Of a DNA stretch of 64,000 bases, positions 26,878 through 34,260 are shown piece after piece. Both the position numbers and the translations under genes were made by a program. The stretch is from assembly GCA_018433885.1 (NCBI GenBank), contig JAHDQK010000013.1:1-64000 (forward strand). The letters run 5' to 3'. Position 1 is the first letter of the stretch; every line of letters starts with the position of its first letter. The stretch comes from Candidatus Cloacimonadota bacterium (GTDB taxonomy: Bacteria; Cloacimonadota; Cloacimonadia; Cloacimonadales; Cloacimonadaceae). The notes beneath the pieces were generated by a model. That model was not told where the DNA came from. It ran no database searches and saw only the letters and a program-made list of their open reading frames with translations.

Positions 26878-26926
26878 CACATCCTGAGTACATCCCAAGC
26901 ACTTCCAGAACCGCGCTCAGGATGTG
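26878..26926. repeat. 11-bp perfect inverted repeat
   Basis: CACATCCTGAG (26878-26888) is the exact reverse complement of CTCAGGATGTG (26916-26926), with a 27-base loop. It lies 98 bases or more upstream of nadE on the nadE coding strand. There is no U-tract on either side, so it is not a standard terminator. Confidence 0.75.
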
Positions 26927-26954
26927 TTTGGCAGATATCCAAGAGCTACAAAAG

Positions 26955-27059
26955 CGGCATAATGAGATTCTACCCCTCTTCTCGAAGCATTCGTCATGCC
27001 GTACTTAAGCAGTCTGGACTGCATGTTCACGGCTTCAGCACTCGATTGCTGAATGGGGG
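26955..27059 (-). repeat. structured element, copy A (possible non-coding RNA or palindromic repeat)
   Basis: A chain of perfect stems: CGGCAT/ATGCCG (26955-26960 with 26996-27001), or alternatively GCCGT/ACGGC (26998-27002 with 27029-27033) enclosing GCAGT-CTGG-ACTGC (27009-27022), then TTCAGCA-CTCGAT-TGCTGAA (27034-27053). Copy B at 50897-51014 matches it in 18 of 22 bases over 26971-26992 (TACCCCT and CGAAGCA blocks). The next hairpin follows 16 bases later in both, and the ATGGGGG block 30 bases after that in both. Strand is set by the downstream gene (nadE), which is inference. Confidence 0.7.
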
Positions 27060-27323
27060 AGAGATGGATAGAAGAACAATGATCCTCCACTGAAGAACTC
27101 TTTTTATACTATAATAGATGCCGGCTGAGGCAGAGTAATTATAGGTAAATGCTTTTATGAAAGTCGCCCTCGAAAATTGAATAACCATATATATAGTAAA
27201 TATTTGGTGCTTGTATTGGAAAATCTGATGTGATATTGGGGTTCGTAGCGATTCTTTTTTGGTGCTACATGCCCATTCCATCCGATATGTGATTATCCTT
27301 GATGACCGCCCCCGGGACATTTC

Positions 27324-27356
27324 CTGAGTGATTATATTTCTCAGCTCTTTTTTTTT
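27324..27356 (+). terminator. candidate intrinsic terminator with no obvious gene
   Basis: CTGAG (27324-27328) pairs with CTCAG (27340-27344), followed after three bases by nine T (27348-27356). It faces the plus strand, where no gene precedes it, so it may end an unannotated transcript or insulate tRNA-Asp. The stem is only 5 bp with an 11-base loop. Confidence 0.45.
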
Positions 27357-27433
27357 AGCATTCTAAAGTATAATATATGATGAAGATAGGCAGTAGATCG
27401 ATGATCTTCGTAGCCTTGAATGCGATTTTTCTC

Positions 27434-27462
27434 TTGACAAAAACAGCGCCTTTCGCTGTTAT
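27434..27462 (+). promoter_or_regulatory. tRNA-Asp promoter with palindrome in the spacer
   Basis: TTGACA (27434-27439), 17-base spacer, TGTTAT (27457-27462); tRNA-Asp starts 29 bases beyond. The spacer holds a perfect inverted repeat AACAGCG/CGCTGTT (27442-27448 and 27454-27460, 5-base loop) running into the -10 box. Confidence 0.7.
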
Positions 27463-27491
27463 GCAAAAACATTCACATACAGAACAACGCT

Positions 27492-27569
27492 GGGGGCGTA
27501 GTTCAGTTTGGTTAGAACGTCTGCCTGTCACGCAGAAGGCCGCGAGTTCGAGTCTCGTCGCTCCCGCCA
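27492..27569 (+). tRNA. tRNA-Asp (anticodon GTC)
   Basis: A 78-base cloverleaf with encoded CCA. Acceptor GGGGGCG pairs with CGCTCCC (one G-U). The anticodon loop CTGTCAC gives GTC, and the T-loop TTCGAGT is standard. It has its own promoter (27434-27462) and a strong terminator (27578-27602), so it is an independent transcription unit. Confidence 0.96.
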
Positions 27570-27577
27570 TAAACTTG

Positions 27578-27602
27578 GGACGCCTGTAATGGCGTCCTTT
27601 TT
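27578..27602 (+). terminator. intrinsic terminator of tRNA-Asp
   Basis: GGACGCC (27578-27584) and GGCGTCC (27591-27597) form a perfect 7-bp GC-rich stem with a 6-base loop, followed by five T. It ends directly before waaA. Confidence 0.9.
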
Positions 27603-27613
27603 CTTTGATAACG

Positions 27614-28843
27614 ATGAAGATACTATTTTACCTCACGATTTCGCTCTACAGACTCTTTGTTGAGTTGGTTTTTTTTATCAGCCGTCCCTTATTATGGCTG
27701 ATACTTCCTCTTTATCGTTACATACCTGCGCTCAAGGCTCCCACCGCTCGTAAAGATCACCCTGTATTGATCCATTGTGCCTCTGTAGGTGAGATAAATG
27801 CGATCAGCCCTCTGATCAAAAATCTTTTGGATCGTGGAATTCCGGTGCATCTAAGTTTGGTAACTGCCACGGGCTTGGATATCGCAAGACGCAGCTTTCC
27901 AGAACTGGTGTCAGAGCTTGCGGTTCTGGATGTTTATTCGCTTAGAACTGCTCAATTGAAGGCAATCTCTCCCCGTTTAATTATCATCGTGGAAACAGAG
28001 ATCTGGCCGATGCTATTAGAAAGAGCCGCAAAGAACGACATCCCGATAATCTTCATCAATGCCCGCATGAGTGCCACCACATACAAGCACTATATGAAAG
28101 CAAAGGGCTTGATTCGCTATCTTGCGCGTAGTGTAAAGCTGGTGCTGGCTCAAAGCGAGGATGATCGGATGCGTTTTGTTAGCCTGTTCCGCACAGAAAG
28201 CCGGAATGCGGGAAACCTGAAGTACTGCCTTAGATTGCCGGAGTATGATGTACATTCTGTGGTGGAAGAATATGGCTTTGCGCCTGGCGATCGGATCCTG
28301 GTATGGGGAAGTTCCAGACCCGGCGAAGAAGCTCTGATCATCCCCATCTATGGTTCACTGAAGCAGAAGTTCGCCAATCTGAAGCTGATCTTAGCTCCCC
28401 GGCACCCCAAACGTGTACCTGAGGTGGAGAAGATGTTAGTAGGAAAAGACTACAGATTGCTATCTCAAGAATCAAGGAATACGGACATCTTGTTGATCGA
28501 CAGTCTGGGGCAGCTTACCAAAGCTTATGCCATTGCCGAAATCGCTATCGTGGGAGGTTCGTTCTATGATTTTGGTGGTCACAATCCACTCGAACCTGCC
28601 TTCTATAGTAAACCGGTAGTAATCGGCAAGCATCACCATTCATGCAAAGCTTCCGTAAAAAAGTTATCTGCCAGCAATGCCATCTGTATCGCAGATAATG
28701 AAACATTGCAAACGGAGCTTGAGCTTCTTTTGTCGGATGAAAGCTTGAGGATTCAGATGGGAAAACGGGCAAAAATTGTCTTGACGGAAAACGCAGATGC
28801 TCTGGAGAATCACATCCAAGGTATCGATAAATGGCTGAGATGA
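27614..28843 (+). CDS. waaA: 3-deoxy-D-manno-octulosonic acid (Kdo) transferase
   Basis: About 409 residues; GT-B enzyme that adds Kdo to lipid A precursors at the inner membrane. The N-terminal hydrophobic anchor (LFYLTISLYRLFVELVFFIS), the HCASVGE motif, the ETEIWP segment with a conserved Glu and the C-terminal GGSFYDFGGHNPLEP are all family features. The ATG at 27614 is preferred to the in-frame TTG at 27605, which lies almost in the terminator. Its presence, with lpxB and lptD, indicates LPS. Confidence 0.92.
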   Translation: MKILFYLTISLYRLFVELVFFISRPLLWLILPLYRYIPALKAPTARKDHPVLIHCASVGEINAISPLIKNLLDRGIPVHLSLVTATGLDIARRSFPELVSELAVLDVYSLRTAQLKAISPRLIIIVETEIWPMLLERAAKNDIPIIFINARMSATTYKHYMKAKGLIRYLARSVKLVLAQSEDDRMRFVSLFRTESRNAGNLKYCLRLPEYDVHSVVEEYGFAPGDRILVWGSSRPGEEALIIPIYGSLKQKFANLKLILAPRHPKRVPEVEKMLVGKDYRLLSQESRNTDILLIDSLGQLTKAYAIAEIAIVGGSFYDFGGHNPLEPAFYSKPVVIGKHHHSCKASVKKLSASNAICIADNETLQTELELLLSDESLRIQMGKRAKIVLTENADALENHIQGIDKWLR

Positions 28844-29829
28844 AACGCGAAGCGATGTATTATAACAAGATCCGCAAGGGTCTTCTTCAGTGCCAGTTGT
28901 GCCCACATTACTGCATTATTCATGCTGGCGAAAAAGGGCTTTGCCGTAGCCGGGAAAACATCGATGGTAAGCTTTGGGCGGTGAACTATGCCCAGGCAAT
29001 AGGTCTTAGTTTGGATCCCATTGAAAAAAAACCATTATATCACTTTCGACCCGGATCCCGCATTGTATCTTTGGGACCAAATTCCTGCAATATGACTTGC
29101 CGCTTTTGTCAGAACTATAGCATTTCCCAATATGAAAGCCCTACCCATGAGATCAACATAGACGAACTGTATCAGGTAATTGAAGGCAAGGGCTCCCCTC
29201 TGCAAGTGGCGTTCACCTATACCGAGCCGTTTACCTGGTACGAATACATTCACGATTTCGCTACAAAATATCCCCAAGTGGATATAGTACTTATTACCAA
29301 TGGCTTTATCAATCCGGAACCATTGGACGAAATTCTTCCAATGTTAACGGCGATGAACATCGATCTGAAATCCTTCCGGGAAGAATTTTATGCGCAGGAA
29401 TGCGGAGCTAAATTGAAACAGGTAATGCAATGTATCAATAGATGTTGGGAATCCGGAGTGCATCTGGAAGTAACCACTTTATTGATCCCCGGTTTGAACG
29501 ATAGCAGCGCGGAAATCCACGATATCAGCTCGTTCCTGGCATCAATTAGCCGGAACATTCCGCTTCATCTATCCGCCTACCATCCTGATTTTAAGACGGA
29601 TATCCCACCAACCAGCGCGGATGATGTGTTGCGGGCTGTGGAAATCGCCAAAGAGAATCTGAACTATGTCTATGGCGGAAACATCCCACTGGAAGACGCT
29701 ATGCATAGCTACTGCCCAGCTTGTGGCAGCAGAGTGATAGAGCGCGGATGGCATAAAATCGATAATCGGTTGACCACCGAAGCCAAGTGCCCAGATTGCG
29801 GGTTTAAGATCCCCGGAGTTTATGTTTAA
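28840..29829 (+). CDS. AmrS-type radical SAM enzyme
   Basis: About 329 residues. The radical SAM cluster motif is CNMTCRFCQNYSIS (about residue 87). The N-terminal CQLCPHYC and C-terminal zinc-ribbon pairs (CPACG, CPDCG) match the AmmeMemoRadiSam-system radical SAM family, formerly called PFL-activating-enzyme-like. The usual partners AmrA (AMMECR1) and Memo are not adjacent, and its reaction is unknown. The ATG at 28840 overlaps the waaA stop (ATGA); an ATG at 28831 is also possible. It overlaps the NusG-II gene by 8 bases. Confidence 0.85.
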   Translation: MKREAMYYNKIRKGLLQCQLCPHYCIIHAGEKGLCRSRENIDGKLWAVNYAQAIGLSLDPIEKKPLYHFRPGSRIVSLGPNSCNMTCRFCQNYSISQYESPTHEINIDELYQVIEGKGSPLQVAFTYTEPFTWYEYIHDFATKYPQVDIVLITNGFINPEPLDEILPMLTAMNIDLKSFREEFYAQECGAKLKQVMQCINRCWESGVHLEVTTLLIPGLNDSSAEIHDISSFLASISRNIPLHLSAYHPDFKTDIPPTSADDVLRAVEIAKENLNYVYGGNIPLEDAMHSYCPACGSRVIERGWHKIDNRLTTEAKCPDCGFKIPGVYV

Positions 29830-30181
29830 ACGATACCTTTCAAGCCTGAGCCTCAGCGATGTGGCGTTGATCGTTTTCTGCCTGGCAGCGGTTCTCTTTT
29901 TACTTCGCAACAACCAAAGCGATTCTAGAATTGTTCGGATTTACAAGGACGACGCTCTATTTGGGACATATAACCTTAGTAAATCTCAGGAGATTGTAAT
30001 CGATAAGCACAATCGCGTGGAAATCAAAGATGCTAAAGCTAGAATATCATTTAGCGACTGCCCAGATAAACGCTGCGTGAAACAGGGTTTTAACAGCAAT
30101 ATGCCGATCATTTGTTTGCCCAATCACCTGATCTTGGAGTTTGGTGATGAAACTGACGAGCCCAAATTGATACTGCATTAG
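29822..30181 (+). CDS. NusG domain II-containing membrane-anchored protein
   Basis: A 119-residue protein with one N-terminal membrane helix (VALIVFCLAAVLFLL) and a NusG-II fold. The hallmark is DCPDKRCVKQG near residue 80, then IICLPNHL, with conserved cysteines. Proteins of this family often occur near electron-transport or ApbE/Rnf-type genes, but their function is not established. The start overlaps the radical SAM gene by 8 bases. Confidence 0.8.
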   Translation: MFKRYLSSLSLSDVALIVFCLAAVLFLLRNNQSDSRIVRIYKDDALFGTYNLSKSQEIVIDKHNRVEIKDAKARISFSDCPDKRCVKQGFNSNMPIICLPNHLILEFGDETDEPKLILH

Positions 30182-30193
30182 GAATCTTTATCT

Positions 30194-32128
30194 ATGAATA
30201 TTGCACTATATGCTTCAAATCACGGGTACGGCCATGCCTCAAGAGTAGCTGCTATCGCTGCGAGTTTGATTGAATATGGCATCCATGTATATATCTGCAC
30301 AAACCGTCCGCGCTTTCTGTTTCAAGACCTGCCAGATGAGGGCTGGAGCTACAGAGAGACCAGCCTGGATGTGGGCGTGGTTCATAAAGAAAACCTGGTA
30401 AGCGATATCCCTGCCACTAAAACAGCGATCTTGGATCTGTTTAGCAAACGGGAAGAACTGGTGGGAAATGAGATTCTGTTTTTAAGAGAGCATAAAATAG
30501 ATCTGGTAATAGCAGATATCCCTTATCTAGTGGTGGAAGCCTGCCTGTATGCAGAAGTACCTGTAATCGGAGTAAGCAATTTTGATTGGTACTATATATA
30601 TAAAGAGCTCTTTAAAGACGACGAAGATATGGTGCCGCTGCTTAATACAATCTGGGCTCTGTATCGAAGAATGAATGCCACCTATCTACCTATGTTGGGT
30701 AACGTATCAAGCGTTCCCGGGTTCAGGGATCCCGTTCCAATTCAACTCCTGGCGCGAACCAAAGATGATTATCCTGATCTGAGAAGCAAATACGAGATCC
30801 CGGAAAACACCAAAATCCTATTGATCATGTTTGGCGGGGAAGGTAAGATCAGCATCCCTTTGGAGAAAATCTGCAAAGCTTGGGAGGGAATGGTGTTATG
30901 TCCATTTAAAGGTCAGCCCGCTTCCAATCTGATAGCTGTGAATCCGGATGAAGACTTTCTGGCATTGGTCAAAATGGCGGATTTGGTGATCTGCAAGCCA
31001 GGTTACAGTACTTTCGCGGAGATCATGAGCCAGGGCAAAGCCATGCTCTATATTCCTCGGCAAAATTACCCGGAGGAAACCGTGTTGATAGATGGAGCTA
31101 AAAACTACTCTGGCGCAAAACTTATTCAACAATTTCCCGCCGAAGTGGGGGAGATCAGAGCACTTTTGGATACCGTTTGCAAAACCCAGCCCCATCCCGT
31201 AGAGACTTCAAACACAAGCTTTTCGGGGATGATCTTGAATGACTATCTAAGGGTATGTCATCCTGGAGATAAAATCTTGAGTGTCTTCGATCTGGGATCC
31301 AATAATATGAACTACGTTCTCTATAATAAAAGTAGAAACGTCGTGATTCATAGATTCTGGGTAAGCACCGCGCTGGGGATGTATCTTCAGAATAATGTGA
31401 TTACGCAAGAAGGAATTGAGGCTGTGCTTTCCAGCATCGCAAAGCTAATGGAAAGGGATTCATATATTGAGTCCGAAAAATATCTCATCGCTACCGGAGT
31501 GTTTCGACAGGCAAGCAATGCACAGGAACTTCTTGCCAAAATTGAAGACCAGTGGCATATCCCCACCAAGATTATCAGCGCAAAAACCGAAATGAAATAT
31601 GCGTGGTGGGCAGCAAAAGAATATATGAACGGAGCTTACGACTATTTGGTAATGGATATAGGTGGCGCCAGTACAGAACTAAGCTGGAAAAGCCCACGTG
31701 GTTTCCAGACTGGGATTTCGTTTGATTTCGGTCTGTTGAGCTTGTATCGGGAAGAAGTGGACTACGCCGATAGATATACTGATGTTGCAGAGTGTTTTTC
31801 CTCTTTACCGGAGTTTACCCAACCCAGACTAATCGTAAATGGTCTTACCGCTACCGTGCTGGTAAAATATATCCTCAACATCAGCCTACAGCAGAGCCTC
31901 CTTACAAGCGGAACTACCTTCACCCGCGAAAATCTGGTGGAACTGCAAGAACGTCTGACCAGCGATTTTATCAAACAACCCGGTGGTAATGGCTTGAATA
32001 AGCGTGAAATCATTACAATTCAAATAGCTGCGCGGATTGTGCAGCAAATGCTGGACAGATATTACATCTCTGATTTTGTGGTCATTAATGATGGAATTAG
32101 TATAGGATACGCAAAGTGGAAAAGATAA
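30194..32128 (+). CDS. GT-B glycosyltransferase fused to Ppx/GppA phosphatase domain
   Basis: A 644-residue two-domain protein. Residues about 1-345 resemble UDP-glycosyltransferases of the MurG/arabinokinase-N type: NHGYGHASR at 9-17, LIMFGGEGK near 215 and a C-terminal CKPGYSTFAEIMSQGKAMLY donor-binding region. Residues about 370-644 are a Ppx/GppA (ASKHA fold) domain: FDLGSNN (phosphate 1), ATGVFRQASNAQELL, MDIGGASTELS (phosphate 2) and NGLTATVLV. The two are joined in one open frame with no internal stop and a linker around 345-370. I know of no described fusion of this kind. It may couple glycosyl transfer to polyphosphate or pppGpp hydrolysis, but substrates are not predictable. aroF follows with a 13-base overlap. 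Confidence 0.8.
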   Translation: MNIALYASNHGYGHASRVAAIAASLIEYGIHVYICTNRPRFLFQDLPDEGWSYRETSLDVGVVHKENLVSDIPATKTAILDLFSKREELVGNEILFLREHKIDLVIADIPYLVVEACLYAEVPVIGVSNFDWYYIYKELFKDDEDMVPLLNTIWALYRRMNATYLPMLGNVSSVPGFRDPVPIQLLARTKDDYPDLRSKYEIPENTKILLIMFGGEGKISIPLEKICKAWEGMVLCPFKGQPASNLIAVNPDEDFLALVKMADLVICKPGYSTFAEIMSQGKAMLYIPRQNYPEETVLIDGAKNYSGAKLIQQFPAEVGEIRALLDTVCKTQPHPVETSNTSFSGMILNDYLRVCHPGDKILSVFDLGSNNMNYVLYNKSRNVVIHRFWVSTALGMYLQNNVITQEGIEAVLSSIAKLMERDSYIESEKYLIATGVFRQASNAQELLAKIEDQWHIPTKIISAKTEMKYAWWAAKEYMNGAYDYLVMDIGGASTELSWKSPRGFQTGISFDFGLLSLYREEVDYADRYTDVAECFSSLPEFTQPRLIVNGLTATVLVKYILNISLQQSLLTSGTTFTRENLVELQERLTSDFIKQPGGNGLNKREIITIQIAARIVQQMLDRYYISDFVVINDGISIGYAKWKR

Positions 32129-32883
32129 ATGACTTCATACCCGGTTCGCTGAATGTGATCGCGGGACCCTGCTCCGTGGAGGGATACGACTCTTTATATC
32201 ATAGCGCACTCGCTTTGAAAGAGATCGGGATTCGCTATATTCGGGGCGGAGCATACAAACTTCGAACATCTGTGCATAGCTTTAGGGGTTTGGGAGATTC
32301 CGCGATTCTACACTTGGCACAAGTTGCCAAAGAAACCGGGCTGAAGACTGTCTCCGAATGCACCCAGACTGATAAAGTGGAGTTCATGGCAGAACACATC
32401 GACATCCTGGTGGTGGGAACCCGCAACATGCACAATTACCCGCTTCTGGAGCTTCTGGGAAAGATAGATAATCCGGTTATCCTGAAACGAGGAATTGCCG
32501 CCACCTACGACGAATGGATGGCTGCGGCAGAATACATCGTCGAAAACGGAAATCCGAACGTTATCCTCTGCGAAAGAGGGATACGTACTTTTGAACCAGA
32601 GACCAGATACACTTTAGACATCTCTGCCATTCAGGTAATGAAGCAAAAGACAGGTCTTCCGGTTATCGTAGATCCATCTCATGCAGCAGGGAAGAGGGAT
32701 CTCGTACCTTCGCTTGCTTGTGCGGCTATCGCGGCGGGGGCAGATGGACTAATGATCGAGTGTCAGATAAAACCTTGCGAAAGCATCTGCGACGCAAACC
32801 AGACCATCGAACCTGATACTCTGAAACAGCTCTTGGATGCGATACCAGATCTTCGCTTGCATTTAAGTAGGATGGAACTGTGA
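32116..32883 (+). CDS. aroF: 3-deoxy-7-phosphoheptulonate (DAHP) synthase, class I-beta
   Basis: A 255-residue TIM-barrel enzyme that condenses PEP with erythrose 4-phosphate, the first shikimate-pathway step. AGPCSVEG near residue 16, RGGAYKLRTSVHSFRGLG near 43 and VDPSHAAGKRDLV near 190 are family motifs; the His in DPSHAAG is metal-binding. There is no ACT regulatory domain, and no chorismate mutase domain is seen. The start codon is GTG at 32116, inside the previous gene. The stop overlaps miaB (GTGAAA context, 4 bases). Confidence 0.9.
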   Translation: MEKINDFIPGSLNVIAGPCSVEGYDSLYHSALALKEIGIRYIRGGAYKLRTSVHSFRGLGDSAILHLAQVAKETGLKTVSECTQTDKVEFMAEHIDILVVGTRNMHNYPLLELLGKIDNPVILKRGIAATYDEWMAAAEYIVENGNPNVILCERGIRTFEPETRYTLDISAIQVMKQKTGLPVIVDPSHAAGKRDLVPSLACAAIAAGADGLMIECQIKPCESICDANQTIEPDTLKQLLDAIPDLRLHLSRMEL

Positions 32884-34160
32884 AATATTACATAGAAACA
32901 TACGGCTGCCAGATGAATGTGGCAGATAGTGAACTGGTGCTTTCGATCCTGAACGAAGCCGGTTACATCCAAGCAGATAGTATCGATGATGCAGATATCT
33001 TGCTCTTTAACACTTGCTCTGTGCGCGACCATGCCGAACAAAGAGTATTGGGCAGAATCTCGAATGAAAGGCATCGTAAAAAGGATAAACCGCATTTTAA
33101 GATAGTAGTTCTGGGATGCATGGCTCAGAGAATAGGGCAGAGGCTGATAAACGAAGATCTTGGTATAGACTACACGGTAGGGGTAGATCAATATCGAGCT
33201 CTACCCCATATTCTGGCAAGAGAAACAGGCGTTGCTCTGGATTTTAACTCTCAGGAATTATATGAAGAACTGCTACCTGTGCATCAAGGCTCACGTTGCG
33301 CTTATGTGACCATCATGAGAGGGTGCAACAATTTCTGCTCCTATTGCATCGTACCTCACGTGCGTGGCAGAGAACGCAGCCGCCCCTATTTGGATATCTT
33401 GCACGACGTTCAAAATGCGATTGGAAATGGCATGATGGATATCACTCTCCTGGGTCAAAACGTAAACTCTTACCACTACAGAGATATTGAGTTCCCTCAG
33501 CTGCTTAAAAGAATATCCCAGGATGTTCCGGATATGTTACGTTTGCGCTTTGTGACTTCGCATCCTAAAGATCTATCCGATGCCTTGGTAATGGAAATGG
33601 CAGATAATCCCAAACTTTGTGAACATATCCACCTCCCCTTGCAGAGCGGAAACGACGAGATTCTCCATCGCATGAACCGTAACTACAGCTATAAGCACTA
33701 TCTTGATCGTATCCTAGCACTTAGATCAGCCATTCCGGATATCTCGCTCACTACGGATCTTATCGCTGGATTTCCCGGAGAAAGCGAAGCACAATTTGAA
33801 GATACTTTGGCTGCCATGCGGGAAATCGAATACGATTACGCCTTTTGCTTCAAATACAGTTCCCGCGAGGGTACCGAAGCCGCCGGATTCATTGAGCAGT
33901 TGCCAGAGGCTATTCGTCTGGAACGCTTGCAGAGGATGATCGACCTTCAACGGGAGATAACCCTGAAGAAGTTCCGCGAACAAATCGGCAAGCGCGTGGA
34001 AGTCTATGTGGAAGATTTCAGCAAGAAAAGTAAAAGCATGGTTTCCGGCAAGACTCGAGATTACAAGATAGCAGTGCTAAGCGGAGACGGTAGCATGATC
34101 GGTAAACTGAAGACGGCAGAAGTGATCGACGCCACGGCAGGCACCCTGATATGCAGATAG
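32880..34160 (+). CDS. miaB: tRNA-2-methylthio-N6-dimethylallyladenosine synthase
   Basis: A 426-residue methylthiotransferase that thiolates position 37 of tRNAs reading UNN codons. The N-terminal domain has three cluster cysteines (YGCQMN, FNTCSVRDHA, LGCMAQR). The radical SAM motif is GCNNFCSYCIVPHVRGRE, and a C-terminal TRAM domain covers about residues 360-426. Full length. The start is a GTG inside the aroF stop. Confidence 0.95.
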   Translation: MKYYIETYGCQMNVADSELVLSILNEAGYIQADSIDDADILLFNTCSVRDHAEQRVLGRISNERHRKKDKPHFKIVVLGCMAQRIGQRLINEDLGIDYTVGVDQYRALPHILARETGVALDFNSQELYEELLPVHQGSRCAYVTIMRGCNNFCSYCIVPHVRGRERSRPYLDILHDVQNAIGNGMMDITLLGQNVNSYHYRDIEFPQLLKRISQDVPDMLRLRFVTSHPKDLSDALVMEMADNPKLCEHIHLPLQSGNDEILHRMNRNYSYKHYLDRILALRSAIPDISLTTDLIAGFPGESEAQFEDTLAAMREIEYDYAFCFKYSSREGTEAAGFIEQLPEAIRLERLQRMIDLQREITLKKFREQIGKRVEVYVEDFSKKSKSMVSGKTRDYKIAVLSGDGSMIGKLKTAEVIDATAGTLICR

Positions 34161-34260
34161 CCCGTTGTTGCATTAAGACATGTTATGTAAACTTGGACAT
34201 GGCGCGTAATCGCATTAAACACCAAACACATATCCCCTATGGGTTTTCATTGGAGAATTT

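Larger units (their letters stand above)
26781..27491. other. large non-coding region with stacked hairpins
   Basis: 711 bases between nadE and tRNA-Asp with no supported protein gene; short frames on both strands lack ribosome sites. From left to right: a weak TTGACC box (minus strand, 26838-26833); a perfect 11-bp inverted repeat (26878-26926); a nested hairpin element (26955-27059) with a second copy at 50897-51014; an AT-rich stretch with TATAAT at 27110-27115; a hairpin GTAGC/GCTAC (27245-27268); a terminator-like hairpin plus T9 (27324-27356); and the tRNA-Asp promoter. It could hold one or two small RNAs or the leader of nadE. Confidence 0.6.

Noticed and set aside
26998-27033. Resemblance of the minus strand to group II intron domain V (AGCCGT with GTACGGC)
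   Set aside because: The loop is CCAG rather than GAAA, the bulge is wrong, and there is no reverse transcriptase or other intron domain nearby.
26875-27093. 72-codon plus-strand frame over element A
   Set aside because: No ribosome site or recognisable motif. Compared with the frame in copy B the substitutions are mostly non-synonymous while stems are preserved.
26781-27120. RNase P RNA, tmRNA, SRP RNA or 6S RNA in the hairpin region
   Set aside because: The conserved cores of these RNAs (for example the RNase P P4 sequence, the tmRNA T-arm with CCA end, the SRP tetraloop helix) were looked for on both strands and not found.
27027-27320. 97-codon minus-strand frame in the non-coding region
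   Set aside because: It cuts across hairpins of different units, its composition is unlike the neighbouring genes and it has no recognisable motif.
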